Counted from the first letter of the stretch, positions 32,551-42,266 are shown. The stretch: 64,000 bases of DNA from Microbacterium sp. YJN-G (GCF_015040615.1 NZ_CP060402.1:310001-374000); one strand, 5' to 3'. Program-made: numbers and translations. Notes: a model not told the origin generated them from the letters alone.

Positions 32551-34755
32551 CTACCCGGCGACCGGCGTGCTCGCCCGCTGCCGCAGGCGCACGGCGTCGA
32601 CGGCGAGCAGCATCCCGTCGGTGGCGTCCAAGCGGTCTCGTGCGCGCGCCGGCAGCCACACCGTCGACTCGGCCGACAGCCCCAGCACGTGCAGGGTGAT
32701 CCCGCTGCCGGGTCGGGCGCCGAGGTCGCGCAGCGCGACCGACCAGCGGGTGCCGTCCCAGAACCGGTCGTCGACCGTCTCGCCATCGATGCGCAGCTGT
32801 GCCGCATCGCCCGCCCAGTCGATGTCGAGCACGGCATCGCCGGTCCAGCCGGGCACCTCGACTGCGAACACCGCCGCGTGCTCGTCGAACGCCTCGGCCG
32901 AGGGGGCGCGATGGCGGGCACCGCCGAATCCGTAGTCGGCGGGCACGGCGCTCCCCGGGCGGACGAGCCGCGTTGTTACCGCGACCGACGGTGCCAGCAC
33001 CGGGGCGACCGGCACGTCGGCCCAGTCGCGGCTCGCCGGGTCGAACCGGTGCAGGCGAGTGGCATCCCGCACCTCGATCCGCCCACCGTCCCACAGCAGC
33101 TCGCCGTCGCACCGCCACAGCTGCTCGCCGAGCACCCACGCGTCGTCGGCGGAGTCGAGCACGAGCAGCGTCATCCCGCCGATCTCGTGCACGCCGGGTT
33201 CGACGATCACCGGTGGCTCGTCGCCGGCGGCGACCTCGACGGGGATGCCGGCGTCCGCCGCCAGCACGAGGATGCCGCCCGGCAGCAGCGTCAATGCCGA
33301 ACCCGTCGCCCACCTCAACCGCGCATCGCCCACCCGCAGCCCGATCGGCCAGCGCGCCAGCGTGCCGGGCGGGATGTCGACCGGCCGGCTCGGCACGAGC
33401 AGCGTCTCGCCCGGCAGCTCGATCCGCAGCTGCACGTCACGCACGGTCTCGACGGCCACGTGCGGCTGGTGGTGCGTGATCACGCAGAAGCCCTCGGCGC
33501 CGTCGGAGCGCAGCGCCCAGCGCAGCGTCGTCGTGTCATCGAGATCCTGCGGGCGCTCGTCGGGCAGGCTCGAGGTCATCCCGCCGAGCCGATCGCCGAA
33601 GGCGGCCAGGAAGGCGTGCTGCGCGCGCAGCAGTGTCGCCGACTCGTGCAGGTCGCCGGACTGGCCGATCGGGGCGTGGAAGTCGTAGCTCCACTCCGTC
33701 ATGTCGTTCGGGTAGCCGGTGTCCTGCGTCTCCTGCATCCCGGGGCCGGGGTTCCGGCCGCCGACGTACATGTAGTAGCCCTGCCAGGCCGAGCCGTTGC
33801 CGATCTTCACCTGTGCGAGCGCGGCGATGTCGCGGCCGTCGAGTACGGGACGACGATGATAGGCGGTGGCCATACCGCCGCCCAGCTCGCAGGTCGCGGG
33901 CGGGAATCCGCCCAGCGATCCCGCACAGGATGCCGTCGCCGCGGCGTCGAACCCCTGCGTCGCCCGCACGTCGGCACCCACACCGGGGTCGTCCCACTCG
34001 TGCGAGGGGAAGTAGTGCGCACGGAATGAGGGGTCCCAGTCGTCCGCAGGGTCGGCCCAGAAGCCGTCGCCGTACCCGCCGAACAGCGGCATGACCTCAT
34101 CCAGTGGCAGCTGCGCCCCGCCCCAGGCGGTGGCGGTCCACAGCGGTGCCGACATGCCGGCCTCGCGTGCGAGCCGCTTGAGCGTGACGAGGTGCTCGGG
34201 GCGGTCGTACAGCTCGTTCTCAAGCTGGATCGCGAGCACCGGGCCACCCGGTTCGGCGCGTCCGTCCAGCGCGGCGGCCAGCTGGCCGAACCACTCGCCG
34301 ACCAGTTCGAGATAGCCGGGGTCGTCGCTGCGATGCACGACGTCGGCCTGCTGCACCCAGTCGGGAAAGCCGCCGTTGCGCGCCTCGCCGTGCGCCCACG
34401 GGCCGATCCGCAGCACCACGCCGAGCCCGGCGGCGGCGCATTCATCGATGAACGCGCCCACATCGAGCGCACCGTCGAAGTGCGCGACGCCGTGTGCGGG
34501 GGAGTGATGCAGCCACAGCACGTACGCCGAGGCCAGGGTCATGCCCGAGGCGCGCATCTGCCGCAGCCGTTCGGACCAGCGCTCGCGCGGCAGCCGGCTG
34601 AAATGGATCTCGCCCGACACAGGGACGATCGGCGTGCCCTCGCGCAGCACGGCCCGGTCGGTCACGCTGATGCCCTGCGCCGCCTCGGGGGGATGCGGCA
34701 GGGCGCTCGCGGCGGCAGGCGCCGGCCACCCGCGGTAGCGGAGGGTGTGGATCAT
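32551..34755 (-). CDS. GH35 beta-galactosidase, first copy
   Basis: 734 residues from ATG 34755, whose ATGA overlaps the stop of the serine hydrolase gene. (Beta/alpha)8 domain with VPVSGEIHFSRLPRERWSER, RIGPWAHGEARNGGFPDW and AIQLENELYDRP (acid/base Glu181, next to Asn180); the nucleophile is probably Glu290 in TCELGGGM. Beta-sandwich domains follow. No signal peptide, so intracellular removal of beta-galactose, for example from galactan side chains of RG-I. This divergent GH35 subgroup differs from the second copy at 35720-37471. Last gene of a three-gene operon. Confidence 0.82.
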   Translation of the reverse strand: MIHTLRYRGWPAPAAASALPHPPEAAQGISVTDRAVLREGTPIVPVSGEIHFSRLPRERWSERLRQMRASGMTLASAYVLWLHHSPAHGVAHFDGALDVGAFIDECAAAGLGVVLRIGPWAHGEARNGGFPDWVQQADVVHRSDDPGYLELVGEWFGQLAAALDGRAEPGGPVLAIQLENELYDRPEHLVTLKRLAREAGMSAPLWTATAWGGAQLPLDEVMPLFGGYGDGFWADPADDWDPSFRAHYFPSHEWDDPGVGADVRATQGFDAAATASCAGSLGGFPPATCELGGGMATAYHRRPVLDGRDIAALAQVKIGNGSAWQGYYMYVGGRNPGPGMQETQDTGYPNDMTEWSYDFHAPIGQSGDLHESATLLRAQHAFLAAFGDRLGGMTSSLPDERPQDLDDTTTLRWALRSDGAEGFCVITHHQPHVAVETVRDVQLRIELPGETLLVPSRPVDIPPGTLARWPIGLRVGDARLRWATGSALTLLPGGILVLAADAGIPVEVAAGDEPPVIVEPGVHEIGGMTLLVLDSADDAWVLGEQLWRCDGELLWDGGRIEVRDATRLHRFDPASRDWADVPVAPVLAPSVAVTTRLVRPGSAVPADYGFGGARHRAPSAEAFDEHAAVFAVEVPGWTGDAVLDIDWAGDAAQLRIDGETVDDRFWDGTRWSVALRDLGARPGSGITLHVLGLSAESTVWLPARARDRLDATDGMLLAVDAVRLRQRASTPVAG

Positions 34756-35720
34756 CGGCCCGAGACCACCGCGTTGTCGAGCTCGTCGGCGTCGACGCCG
34801 GGCCGGTTCACCCGGTTGGTCAGCAGCACCCAGCACAGCCCCGCGCCCGGGTGCACCCAGAACTCGGTGCCCGCCCAGCCGCCGTGCCCGTACACGTCGC
34901 GGTCGATCAGCCCGGGTGCCCGGGTGCGCAGGTTGAACGTGAAGCCCCAGTCCTGCCCGCGCTCGGCCGGGTACGGCTCGAGCCGCGGGATGTCGCCGGT
35001 GAGCGGCATCCGCATCATCCGCAGCGTCGCGGGGGAGAGGATGCCGTCGGCCGCGCCGGCGTGGACGCGCAGCAGCTCCGCGCCGATGCGCAGCAGATCC
35101 TCCGCGCGTCCGAGCAAGCCCGCGCCCGGCGCGCGGGTGGCGCGGAAGCGATCCATGTCGACGCCGGATGCCGCGGCATCCGTCACGTCGACCGAGCCCT
35201 CGGCATCCAGGGTGAGACCGTCCGCCCCCACGGATGCCGCCCACCGGGCGGTGTCGACGTCCCAGGCGGTGCCGGTGGCATGCTCGGTGAGCGCGGCGAC
35301 ACCCTCGAACGCCAGTGTCGAGTAGCGCGAGGCGGTGCCGGCGGCGAAGTCGCGGCCCTGGCTGATCAGGGTCGCGCGCAGGGGGAGCGCGGCGCTGTCG
35401 AGCGGCACCTCGGTGATGCCGGAGGTGTGGCTGACCAGGTGGCGCAGTCGCACGATGTCGTCGCGGCCCGCGCCGAACTCCGGCAGCGCCGCGGTCAGCG
35501 GCGTCTCCGGGGTGAGCAGTCCTCGTTCGACGGCGCGGGCGGCGGTGATGCCGACGAGCGCCTTCGTGATCGAGAACAGCGGATACACGGCATCCGTCTG
35601 CGCGCCGAAGCCGTCGAGGGCGACGATCCCGTCGGCGGTGGCGACACCGAGCACCGCGGTGGGCAGCCGCTCGGCCTGCACGTGCCGGCGGGCCCAGTCG
35701 AAGGCGCTGTCGAAACCCAT
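34752..35720 (-). CDS. beta-lactamase-fold serine hydrolase
   Basis: 322 residues. The SxxK motif of class C beta-lactamase/DD-peptidase-type hydrolases is FSITKAL (Ser50, Lys53). The third motif is probably HGGWAG near the C-terminus, and RYSTLAF takes the position of the YxN motif (with Thr in place of Asn). No signal peptide. Such proteins in sugar operons are often esterases; removal of acetyl or other acyl groups from imported oligosaccharides is an inference. It is translationally coupled to GH35 genes on both sides (TGATG upstream, ATGA downstream). Confidence 0.78.
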   Translation of the reverse strand: MGFDSAFDWARRHVQAERLPTAVLGVATADGIVALDGFGAQTDAVYPLFSITKALVGITAARAVERGLLTPETPLTAALPEFGAGRDDIVRLRHLVSHTSGITEVPLDSAALPLRATLISQGRDFAAGTASRYSTLAFEGVAALTEHATGTAWDVDTARWAASVGADGLTLDAEGSVDVTDAAASGVDMDRFRATRAPGAGLLGRAEDLLRIGAELLRVHAGAADGILSPATLRMMRMPLTGDIPRLEPYPAERGQDWGFTFNLRTRAPGLIDRDVYGHGGWAGTEFWVHPGAGLCWVLLTNRVNRPGVDADELDNAVVSGR

Positions 35721-37471
35721 CACTCCACCTCGTGTCCCAGGTCGGGGCGCGCGAGGAAGCGCGCCGTGGCGTCCGTCACCGTCTCGAGCTCGATGATGAC
35801 GACCTCGTTGCCGCCGGCTCGCGTGACCGGGCTGGGAACGTACAGCGTGCGCTGCGGCCCGCGCCGCCAGTAGCGGCCGAGGAAGAAGCCGTTCACCCAG
35901 GCGTACCCCTTGCCCCAGCCGCTCGTGTCGAGGAACAGGTCGGCGGGCTCGTCGAGGTCGAAGGCGCCGCGCAGGCCCACGGGGCCGATCGCGCGGCCGC
36001 TGGGCACCGGCGTCGCCGCGGACGCCGCCGCGACGGCGGCACCGAGCCCGGCGACGTCGAAGGTGCGCACCCGCCAAGGTCCGTCCAGCCGAGTGCCGTC
36101 GAGCAGCGGGATGCCGATCAGGCCCTTCGCCTCGCCGATCTTCTGGTCGTAGTTCACCCGGCCGGTCTCCTCGACCAGCAGCCGCAGCGTCCGGCCCGCG
36201 GGCAGTGCCAGCGACAGGTCGCCGATGGTGCGCTGCAGCCGCCCGGCTGGGATGCCGTCGCGCTCGACCCAGGCGTAGTCGCGCACCTCGGCCTCGAGCA
36301 CGCCCTCGCCCTCGGCATCCGTCACGTACTCCGCGAGCACGACGTCAGAGCCGAGCTCGTCCATGGTGGGCGGCGCGTCGAACTCGCCGCGGGCGGTCGT
36401 GACCAGCGCGAGCGGGTCGGCGACGGCCTCGAGCACCGCGTGCGGGGTGGGGGCGTCGGCCGGGGTGATCTCGGGCAGCTCGGGCACCGGGGCGTGCTTG
36501 GCGATCACCTCGCGGAACGCGTGGAACTTCTCGGTGAGGTCGCCCGACTCGGTGATGGGGGAGTCGTAGTCGTAACTGGTGACCATCGGCAGGTAGCGGC
36601 CCGAGTCGTTCGCGCCGGCCGTGAGACCGAAGTTCGTGCCGCCGTGCACCATGTAGATGTTAACCGAGGCGCCGGCCGCCAGCAGCCGGTCGAGGTCGGC
36701 GGCGCTGTCGGCGAAGGTCGTGGTGTGGTGCTTCTCGCCCCAGTGGTCGAACCAGCCGCACCAGAACTCCATGCACATCAGCGGCCCGGTGGGCTGGTGC
36801 TGGCGCAGGGTGGCCAGGCGCTCGTCGATGCGGCTGCCGAACGAGCCGGTCTTGTGCAGCTCGGGGTGCGCGCCGTTCTCGAGCATGTGCGGGATCGGCT
36901 GGTCGACCTGCGTGAGGGGGACGGTGATGCCGGATGCCCGGGTGAGCCGCACGAGCGCCTCGAGGTAGTCCTTGTCAGCACCATACGCGCCGTACTCGTT
37001 CTCGATCTGCACGAGGATGACGCTGCCGCCGCGGTCGATCTGCCGCGGGGCGATGATCGCGTTGACCTTCTCGAGGTAGCCGGTGACCGCGTCGAGGTAG
37101 GCCGGGTCGCTGCTGCGCAGCCCCATGTCCTGGTGGGCGGTCAGCCAGGTGGGGAGTCCCCCGTTGTGCCACTCGGCGCAGACGTAGGGCCCCGGGCGGA
37201 CGATGGCGTGCATGCCCTCGTCGGCGACGACGTCGAGGAAGCGCCCCAGGTCGACGTCGCCGTCCTGCCGCCACTGCCCGCGCACGGGTTCGTGCGCGTT
37301 CCAGGCCACATAGGTCTCGATGGCGTTCAGACCCATCAGGCGTGCCTTGCGGATGCGGTCGCGCCACAGGTCGGGGTGCACCCGGGGGTAGTGCATCGCA
37401 CCCGAGAGGATGCGGTGCGGGGCGCCGTCGAGCAGGAAGTCGGTCTCGCCGATCGTGAAGCGGGAGGTCAT
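35720..37471 (-). CDS. GH35 beta-galactosidase, second copy
   Basis: 583 residues, canonical GH35. ILSGAMHYPRVHPDLWRDRI opens the barrel; VRPGPYVCAEWHNGGLPTWL follows; acid/base Glu159 lies in VQIENEYGAYG and nucleophile Glu235 in MCMEFWCGWFDHWG; HGGTNFGLTAGAN and YDYDSPITESG are also family signatures. No signal peptide, so cytoplasmic removal of terminal beta-galactose. First gene of the leftward operon, 15 bases from a nearly perfect LacI operator. Confidence 0.93.
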   Translation of the reverse strand: MTSRFTIGETDFLLDGAPHRILSGAMHYPRVHPDLWRDRIRKARLMGLNAIETYVAWNAHEPVRGQWRQDGDVDLGRFLDVVADEGMHAIVRPGPYVCAEWHNGGLPTWLTAHQDMGLRSSDPAYLDAVTGYLEKVNAIIAPRQIDRGGSVILVQIENEYGAYGADKDYLEALVRLTRASGITVPLTQVDQPIPHMLENGAHPELHKTGSFGSRIDERLATLRQHQPTGPLMCMEFWCGWFDHWGEKHHTTTFADSAADLDRLLAAGASVNIYMVHGGTNFGLTAGANDSGRYLPMVTSYDYDSPITESGDLTEKFHAFREVIAKHAPVPELPEITPADAPTPHAVLEAVADPLALVTTARGEFDAPPTMDELGSDVVLAEYVTDAEGEGVLEAEVRDYAWVERDGIPAGRLQRTIGDLSLALPAGRTLRLLVEETGRVNYDQKIGEAKGLIGIPLLDGTRLDGPWRVRTFDVAGLGAAVAAASAATPVPSGRAIGPVGLRGAFDLDEPADLFLDTSGWGKGYAWVNGFFLGRYWRRGPQRTLYVPSPVTRAGGNEVVIIELETVTDATARFLARPDLGHEVE

Positions 37472-37486
37472 GGCTGACAGCGTACC

Positions 37487-37500
37487 GGAAAGCGCTTTCT
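37487..37500 (-). promoter_or_regulatory. LacI-type operator of the GH35 operon
   Basis: GGAAAGCGCTTTCT, 13 of 14 bases of the palindrome GGAAAGCGCTTTCC, 15 bases upstream of the GH35 start codon on the minus strand. It would block transcription start or early elongation. Confidence 0.75.
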
Positions 37501-37517
37501 AGATGGTGGGGTTCGAG

Positions 37518-38192
37518 TCAGGCGAGGTCCGGCGCGCCTCGTGCCGGCAGGTCTCCGTCGCGGCGCTCGATCGCGCGCAGTGATCGGGCGACGAAGGCGG
37601 CGATGCGGCGTGCCCCGTCGAACCGGAAGTGCGTGTTGTCGGTGAGTCCGTCCGGCCAGGCCGCAGCCTCGCCGGGCGCGAAGTGCGAGAACAGTGCGGT
37701 CGAGGCTTCGCCACCGAGATCCTCGTACAGCCACGACGTGAACACGGTCAGATCGATCAGCGGCGCATCCAGCTCGCGGGCAAGGTCGCGCACCGCGTTC
37801 GGGTAGTCGCCGTGCGATGGCACCACCTGCTCGCCGTCGAAGAGCCGCCGCTCGGCTGACGTGCAGAGCACGGCGGTGCCGTCGCGCTCGCGCACCTCGG
37901 TGGCGAAACGGCGCAGCCGGTCGGTGTATCCGCCGCGCGAGGCCAGCAGCTCGGGCTGCTTCTGATCGTTGTGGCCGAACTGGATGATGACCGTGTCACC
38001 GGCGCGCACCTCGGCGATGAGCCGGTCCCACGTGCCGGATTCGATGAACGATTCGCTGGTGGCCCCGCCGAACGCGTGGTTGCGCACCGGGGCGTCGACG
38101 AACGCGTCGAGCGCGTGCCCCCAGCCCGACATCGGCGACTCGCTCGACTGCATGGGGGCGACCGTCGAGTCGCCGGCGAGGTGGTACGTCAT
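37518..38192 (-). CDS. rhamnogalacturonan acetylesterase-like SGNH hydrolase
   Basis: 224 residues from ATG 38192 (MTYHLAGDSTVAPM), with GAGGA as ribosome-binding site. SGNH blocks are visible: AGDST (catalytic Ser near residue 9), NHAFGGATSESF (Gly), IIQFGHNDQKQ (Asn), and DNTHF near the end (Asp/His). Similar to rhamnogalacturonan acetylesterase (CE12) but without signal peptide, so it would act on imported acetylated oligosaccharides. It complements the secreted esterase module at 26036-32320. Confidence 0.85.
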   Translation of the reverse strand: MTYHLAGDSTVAPMQSSESPMSGWGHALDAFVDAPVRNHAFGGATSESFIESGTWDRLIAEVRAGDTVIIQFGHNDQKQPELLASRGGYTDRLRRFATEVRERDGTAVLCTSAERRLFDGEQVVPSHGDYPNAVRDLARELDAPLIDLTVFTSWLYEDLGGEASTALFSHFAPGEAAAWPDGLTDNTHFRFDGARRIAAFVARSLRAIERRDGDLPARGAPDLA

Positions 38193-38215
38193 CGTGGATC
38201 CTCTTTCGCTACGCC

Positions 38216-38229
38216 GGGAAGCGATTTCC
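38216..38229 (-). promoter_or_regulatory. LacI-type operator of the acetylesterase gene
   Basis: GGGAAGCGATTTCC matches the palindrome GGAAAGCGCTTTCC at 12 of 14 positions. It lies 24 bases upstream of the acetylesterase start, in the short gap after the LacI gene. Confidence 0.6.
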
Positions 38230-38267
38230 GACCGTAGCACGGCGCGACGCGGCACCGCGGCGGCTGC

Positions 38268-39263
38268 TCACACCGAGACGGGGCCGGTGCTCTCGCGCAC
38301 CACGAGTGCCGGTGTGAGGATCTCACTCGCCGTCGGCTCGGCATCCGCGAGCAGCGCTCGCATCGCCGCCCACGCCTGCCTGCCCAGCTGGGCGGCAGGA
38401 ACCGCCGCGGTGGTCAGCGGCGGCGTCGTGAACGCCGCGAACGGGATGTCGTCGAAGCCGGCGACCGACAGCTGCTCGGGCACCCGGATGCCGCGGGCCG
38501 AGAGCTGCGAGAGCAGGCCCATCGCGACGAGGTCGTTGAAGGCGAGCACACCCGTCGCGTCGCTGCCGAGCACGGCATCCGTCGCCGCCGCACCGCTGTC
38601 GAAATCGACGCCGGCCGGGATCTCGACGATCTCGAGTGTTCGGTCGTGCGCCGTCGCCTGGGCGATGGCGTGCCGGCGCGCGTCGCCCGAGGCGCTCGCG
38701 ACTCTCCCGGAGAGGTAGGCGAGGCGGCGGTGGCCGAGACCGCGCAGGTGCGCGATGAGCTCGCCCAGAGCTGCCGCGTAGTCGGCGGCGACGGTGGGGA
38801 TGCCCGGCTGGGCCGGGCGGTTGATCACGACGGCCGGGGCGATGGCCGGCAGAAGTTCCGACAGCTCGTGCTGGGCGAGCCGCGGCGCGCACAGGATGAC
38901 GCCGTCGGTGCGCCGCCGCGTGGTCACGGCGATGTCGCGCTCCGCGCCGACCTGCTCCTCGGTGTCTGAGACGAGCACGTGATAGCCGTCCTGGGCGGCG
39001 GCATGGCTGACGCCGCGCAGCACCGCCTGAAAGGTGGGGTTCGCAAGATCGGGCACCACGACCGAGACGGTCTGCGTGCGGCCGAGCACCAGACTGCGGG
39101 CGAGTGGATTGGCGGTGTATCCGAGCCGGGCCGCCACCTCGCGCACCCGCTCGGCCAGGGTGGGGTCGACCGTGGGGTTGCCGTTCATCACCCGCGAGAC
39201 CGTCGAGAGCGACACGCCCGCTTCGCGGGCGACCTCGGTGATCTTCACCCGGTGCTGCGGCAT
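38268..39263 (-). CDS. LacI-family regulator, likely local RG-I regulator
   Basis: 331 residues from ATG 39263, behind AGGAGG. The N-terminal helix-turn-helix ITEVAREAGVSLSTVSRVMN and the hinge GYTANPLARSLVLGRTQTV are standard, followed by a sugar-binding domain (VVPDLANPTFQAVLRGVSHA, VAGFDDIPFAAFTTPPLTT). Its own promoter faces the ABC exporter promoter, which carries the operator AGAAAGCGCTTTCC. Similar palindromes precede five transcription units here, so it is my best candidate for the repressor of that set (inference). The effector is probably a rhamnose- or galactose-containing sugar. Confidence 0.9.
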   Translation of the reverse strand: MPQHRVKITEVAREAGVSLSTVSRVMNGNPTVDPTLAERVREVAARLGYTANPLARSLVLGRTQTVSVVVPDLANPTFQAVLRGVSHAAAQDGYHVLVSDTEEQVGAERDIAVTTRRRTDGVILCAPRLAQHELSELLPAIAPAVVINRPAQPGIPTVAADYAAALGELIAHLRGLGHRRLAYLSGRVASASGDARRHAIAQATAHDRTLEIVEIPAGVDFDSGAAATDAVLGSDATGVLAFNDLVAMGLLSQLSARGIRVPEQLSVAGFDDIPFAAFTTPPLTTAAVPAAQLGRQAWAAMRALLADAEPTASEILTPALVVRESTGPVSV

Positions 39264-39323
39264 CCGTCCTCCTGCTGTCAGAGCGAGCCTAGCTTCGGCG
39301 GGTGGCCCCACGTGGCTGCGCAC

Positions 39324-39379
39324 TTGGGTCGGCGCCGACTGCGCCCTACGATGGGACCATGCGACAGAAAGCGCTTTCC
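39324..39379 (+). promoter_or_regulatory. leaderless promoter with LacI-type operator inside the ORF
   Basis: TTGGGT (39324-39329), a 17-base spacer, TACGAT (39347-39352), then the ATG at 39359, seven bases after the -10 box. The transcript should therefore start at or next to the start codon. The operator AGAAAGCGCTTTCC (39366-39379) falls in codons 3-7 of the gene. No Shine-Dalgarno sequence precedes the ATG. Confidence 0.65.
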
Positions 39380-41215
39380 CATCCGGCGGCGCTCATCGAT
39401 GGTGAGCAGCCGATCCGTTCGGTGCTGCGCCTCGTCGTGCGCCGGCCGTGGCGGCTCACCGCCGCGGTGCTCGCGTTCGCGGTCAAGGAGATCCCGGTGT
39501 GGATCCTGCCGGTCATCACCGCCGCGATCATCGACATCGTCGCCGCCGACGGCGACGTGACCGCCGTGCTGTGGTGGTTCGCGCTCGCCGCGGTGCTGCT
39601 GCTGCAGAACTACCCCAACCACCTCATCTACACCCGCAACTTCATGACCGTGGTGCGCGACCTCGGCGCCGACCTGCGCAACGCGCTCACCGCCCGCCTG
39701 CAGAGCCTGTCGATCGGGTACCACACCCGGGTCAGCGCCTCGATCGTGCAGACCAAGCTCGTCCGCGACGTCGAGAACGTCGAGCTGATGCTGCAGCAGG
39801 TCACCCACCCGCTGCTCTCCTCGACCATGGTCATGCTCGGCGCGCTGACCATGACCGGCATCGCCGTGCCGCAGTTCCTTCCCGTGTACGCGCTGGCCGT
39901 GCCGATCGCCATCGGCATCCGCTACGGCATGCGGCGGCGCTCGCAGCGCCGCAACGAGGTGTTCCGCCGCGAGATCGAGACGCTGTCGGCGCGGGTGGGC
40001 GAGATGGCCTCGCTCATCCCGGTCACCCGCGCGCACGGACTGGAGCAGACCGCGATCACCCGCGTGGCCGACGGCGCCGACGGCGTGCGCCGCGCGGGGC
40101 TCGACCTCGACCTGCTCAACGGGCGGGTCGCCTCGGTCTCGTGGGTGGCCATGCAGCTGCTCGGCGTCGCCTGCCTCATGCTCGCGGCGGTCTTCGCACT
40201 CACCGGCATCCTGCCGATCTCACCCGGTGAGGTGGTGATGCTCTCGACCTACTTCACCCTGCTCACCGGCGGTCTCACCCAGCTGCTCATGCTCATCCCG
40301 GTCGGTGCTCGCGGGCTGGAATCGGTGCGCTCGATCGCCGAGGTGCTGCAGGAGCCCGACATCGAGCAGAACTCGGGCAAGCAGGTGCTCGATGAGGTCA
40401 CCGGTGAGATCGTGCTGGATGCCGCATCGCACCGCTACCCGGACGCCGACGACGACGCGTTGCACGCGATCGAGCTGCGCATCGCTCCCGGCGACACCGT
40501 CGCCTTCGTCGGCTCTTCAGGCTCGGGCAAGTCGACCCTGCTGAACCTCGTGCTCGGGTTCGTGCGGCCCACCGGCGGGCGCCTGCTCATCGACGGGCAC
40601 GACATGCAGCAGCTCGACGTGCGCACCGTGCGCCGCTCGATCTCGGTCGTGCCGCAGGAATCGGTGCTGTTCGAGGGAACCATCTTCGACAACGTCACCT
40701 ACGGGCTCGCCGACGCCACCCCCGAGCGCGTGGAGAAGGCGCTGCGCGAGGCCAACGCCTGGGAGTTCGTGCACGCCCAGCCCGACGGATGGAACACCGT
40801 CGTCGGCGAGCGGGGCGCCAGGCTCTCGGGCGGGCAGCGTCAGCGCCTCGCCATCGCCCGCGCGCTCGTGCGTGATCCCCGCATCCTGCTGCTCGACGAG
40901 GCCACCAGCGCGCTCGACCCCGAGTCGGAAGGGCTCGTGCAGGAGGCGCTCGAGCGGCTCATGCGCGGCCGCACCACGCTCATCGTCGCCCATCGGCTCT
41001 CGACCGTGCGACGGGCGGACCGCATCGTCGTGCTCGAGCAGGGCCGCATCGTCGAGCAGGGATCGCACGACGAGCTCATGGCGCTCGGCGGCCGGTACGT
41101 GCAGCTGCACCGCGCGCAGAACGGAAGGCCGCCGGTCATCACCGGCGCGATCCGGCTGCCGCAGGGGGACGGCGGTACGGCATCCGATTCCACGGCATCC
41201 GGCGCCGCCGGCTGA
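39359..41215 (+). CDS. ABC exporter, fused membrane and ATPase domains
   Basis: 618 residues. An N-terminal six-helix ABC exporter domain (about 20-320) is followed by a nucleotide-binding domain: Walker A GSSGSGKST, Q-loop VVPQESVLFEG, signature LSGGQRQRLAIAR, Walker B ILLLDEATSALD and the switch His in VAHRLSTVRR. It probably works as a homodimer. Half-exporters are unusual partners for a pectin-import locus; glycan, peptide or drug export are all possible. The operator within its first codons ties it to the same LacI control. Confidence 0.9.
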   Translation: MRQKALSHPAALIDGEQPIRSVLRLVVRRPWRLTAAVLAFAVKEIPVWILPVITAAIIDIVAADGDVTAVLWWFALAAVLLLQNYPNHLIYTRNFMTVVRDLGADLRNALTARLQSLSIGYHTRVSASIVQTKLVRDVENVELMLQQVTHPLLSSTMVMLGALTMTGIAVPQFLPVYALAVPIAIGIRYGMRRRSQRRNEVFRREIETLSARVGEMASLIPVTRAHGLEQTAITRVADGADGVRRAGLDLDLLNGRVASVSWVAMQLLGVACLMLAAVFALTGILPISPGEVVMLSTYFTLLTGGLTQLLMLIPVGARGLESVRSIAEVLQEPDIEQNSGKQVLDEVTGEIVLDAASHRYPDADDDALHAIELRIAPGDTVAFVGSSGSGKSTLLNLVLGFVRPTGGRLLIDGHDMQQLDVRTVRRSISVVPQESVLFEGTIFDNVTYGLADATPERVEKALREANAWEFVHAQPDGWNTVVGERGARLSGGQRQRLAIARALVRDPRILLLDEATSALDPESEGLVQEALERLMRGRTTLIVAHRLSTVRRADRIVVLEQGRIVEQGSHDELMALGGRYVQLHRAQNGRPPVITGAIRLPQGDGGTASDSTASGAAG

Positions 41216-41287
41216 GATACCGTCGAGCGCACGACACCCTGACCAGCCCCTCCCACCCGCCCCTCCGACTCACCCCGAGGAGAACCC

Positions 41288-42184
41288 ATGACCCTGACGC
41301 TCGCCGCGACCGGCACCGAGGCGGTCGTCTCCGACGGCGCCGTCGAACTGCTGCGCTACGTGTTCGCCCCCGGCACCGCGCAGCTCGAGTCGCCCAAGCC
41401 GTACCTGCATCCGATCCGCACCCGCGCCGGGCGCGAAGTGAGCCTGTTCCGCCCGTGGGATCACATGTGGCACAAGGGCATCGCCTGGTCGCTGCCGGTG
41501 GTCGACGACGAGAACTTCTGGGGCGGCCCGACCTACCTCGCCGGTCAGGGCTACGTGCAGCTGCCCAACGACGGCACCCAGTCGCACACCTCCGTCGCCG
41601 AGGCCGGCGTCGACGACGACGTCGCGCGCTTCGCCCACGACCTCGAGTGGGTCAGCGAGGGCGGGCGTCGGATGCTGTCCGAACGACGCACGCTCACCGT
41701 GCGCGTGCTCGATGAGACCACCTGGGCGCTCACCGTCGAGACCGCGATGACGAACGTCACGGATGCGGCCATCGCCTTCGGATCGCCGACCACGCGCGGA
41801 CGTGACAACGCCGGGTACGGCGGCCTGTTCTGGCGTGGTCCGCGCTCGTTCACCGGTGGCCGGCTGGTCACCGCCGACGGCGTCGGCACGGGAGATGGCG
41901 TGCGCGGCCAGCGTCACGAATGGATGGCCTTCGAGGGCCGTCACGACGTCGTCGACGCGACCTCGCTGATCGTGATGGCCGACGCCGCCGAGAACCCGCA
42001 TCATCCGCCGCAGTGGTTCGCCCGGTCGGAGGAGTTCGCCGCGCTCAATCCGGCACCGTTCTTCAGCGAGGAGCTGCACCTGCCCGCCGGCGACACCGTC
42101 GTGTTCCGGTACGCGGTCGGCATCGCCGATGCGGATGCCGAGGCCGCACCGGGCATCGCGGCCGGGCTGCGCCTGCTGCTCTGA
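41288..42184 (+). CDS. DUF6807/PmoA-like protein
   Basis: 298 residues. FRPWDHMWHKGIAWSLPVV, NFWGGPTYLAGQGYVQLPND and RGRDNAGYGGLFWRGPRSF fit the PmoA-like DUF6807 family, found in sugar-catabolic clusters of actinobacteria and Bacteroidetes. No signal peptide. The biochemical activity is not established to my knowledge; a galactose-mutarotase-like beta-sandwich is suspected. It has a good ribosome-binding site (CCGAGGAGAA), is preceded by the exporter gene and followed by an oxidoreductase often found beside this family. Confidence 0.72.
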   Translation: MTLTLAATGTEAVVSDGAVELLRYVFAPGTAQLESPKPYLHPIRTRAGREVSLFRPWDHMWHKGIAWSLPVVDDENFWGGPTYLAGQGYVQLPNDGTQSHTSVAEAGVDDDVARFAHDLEWVSEGGRRMLSERRTLTVRVLDETTWALTVETAMTNVTDAAIAFGSPTTRGRDNAGYGGLFWRGPRSFTGGRLVTADGVGTGDGVRGQRHEWMAFEGRHDVVDATSLIVMADAAENPHHPPQWFARSEEFAALNPAPFFSEELHLPAGDTVVFRYAVGIADADAEAAPGIAAGLRLLL

Positions 42185-42266
42185 GCATCCGGGTCACGCG
42201 TTGTGACCGGCGCACCGGCGCCACACGAGTTGAAACGTTATGATCGAGCATCCACAAGGAGGATCG

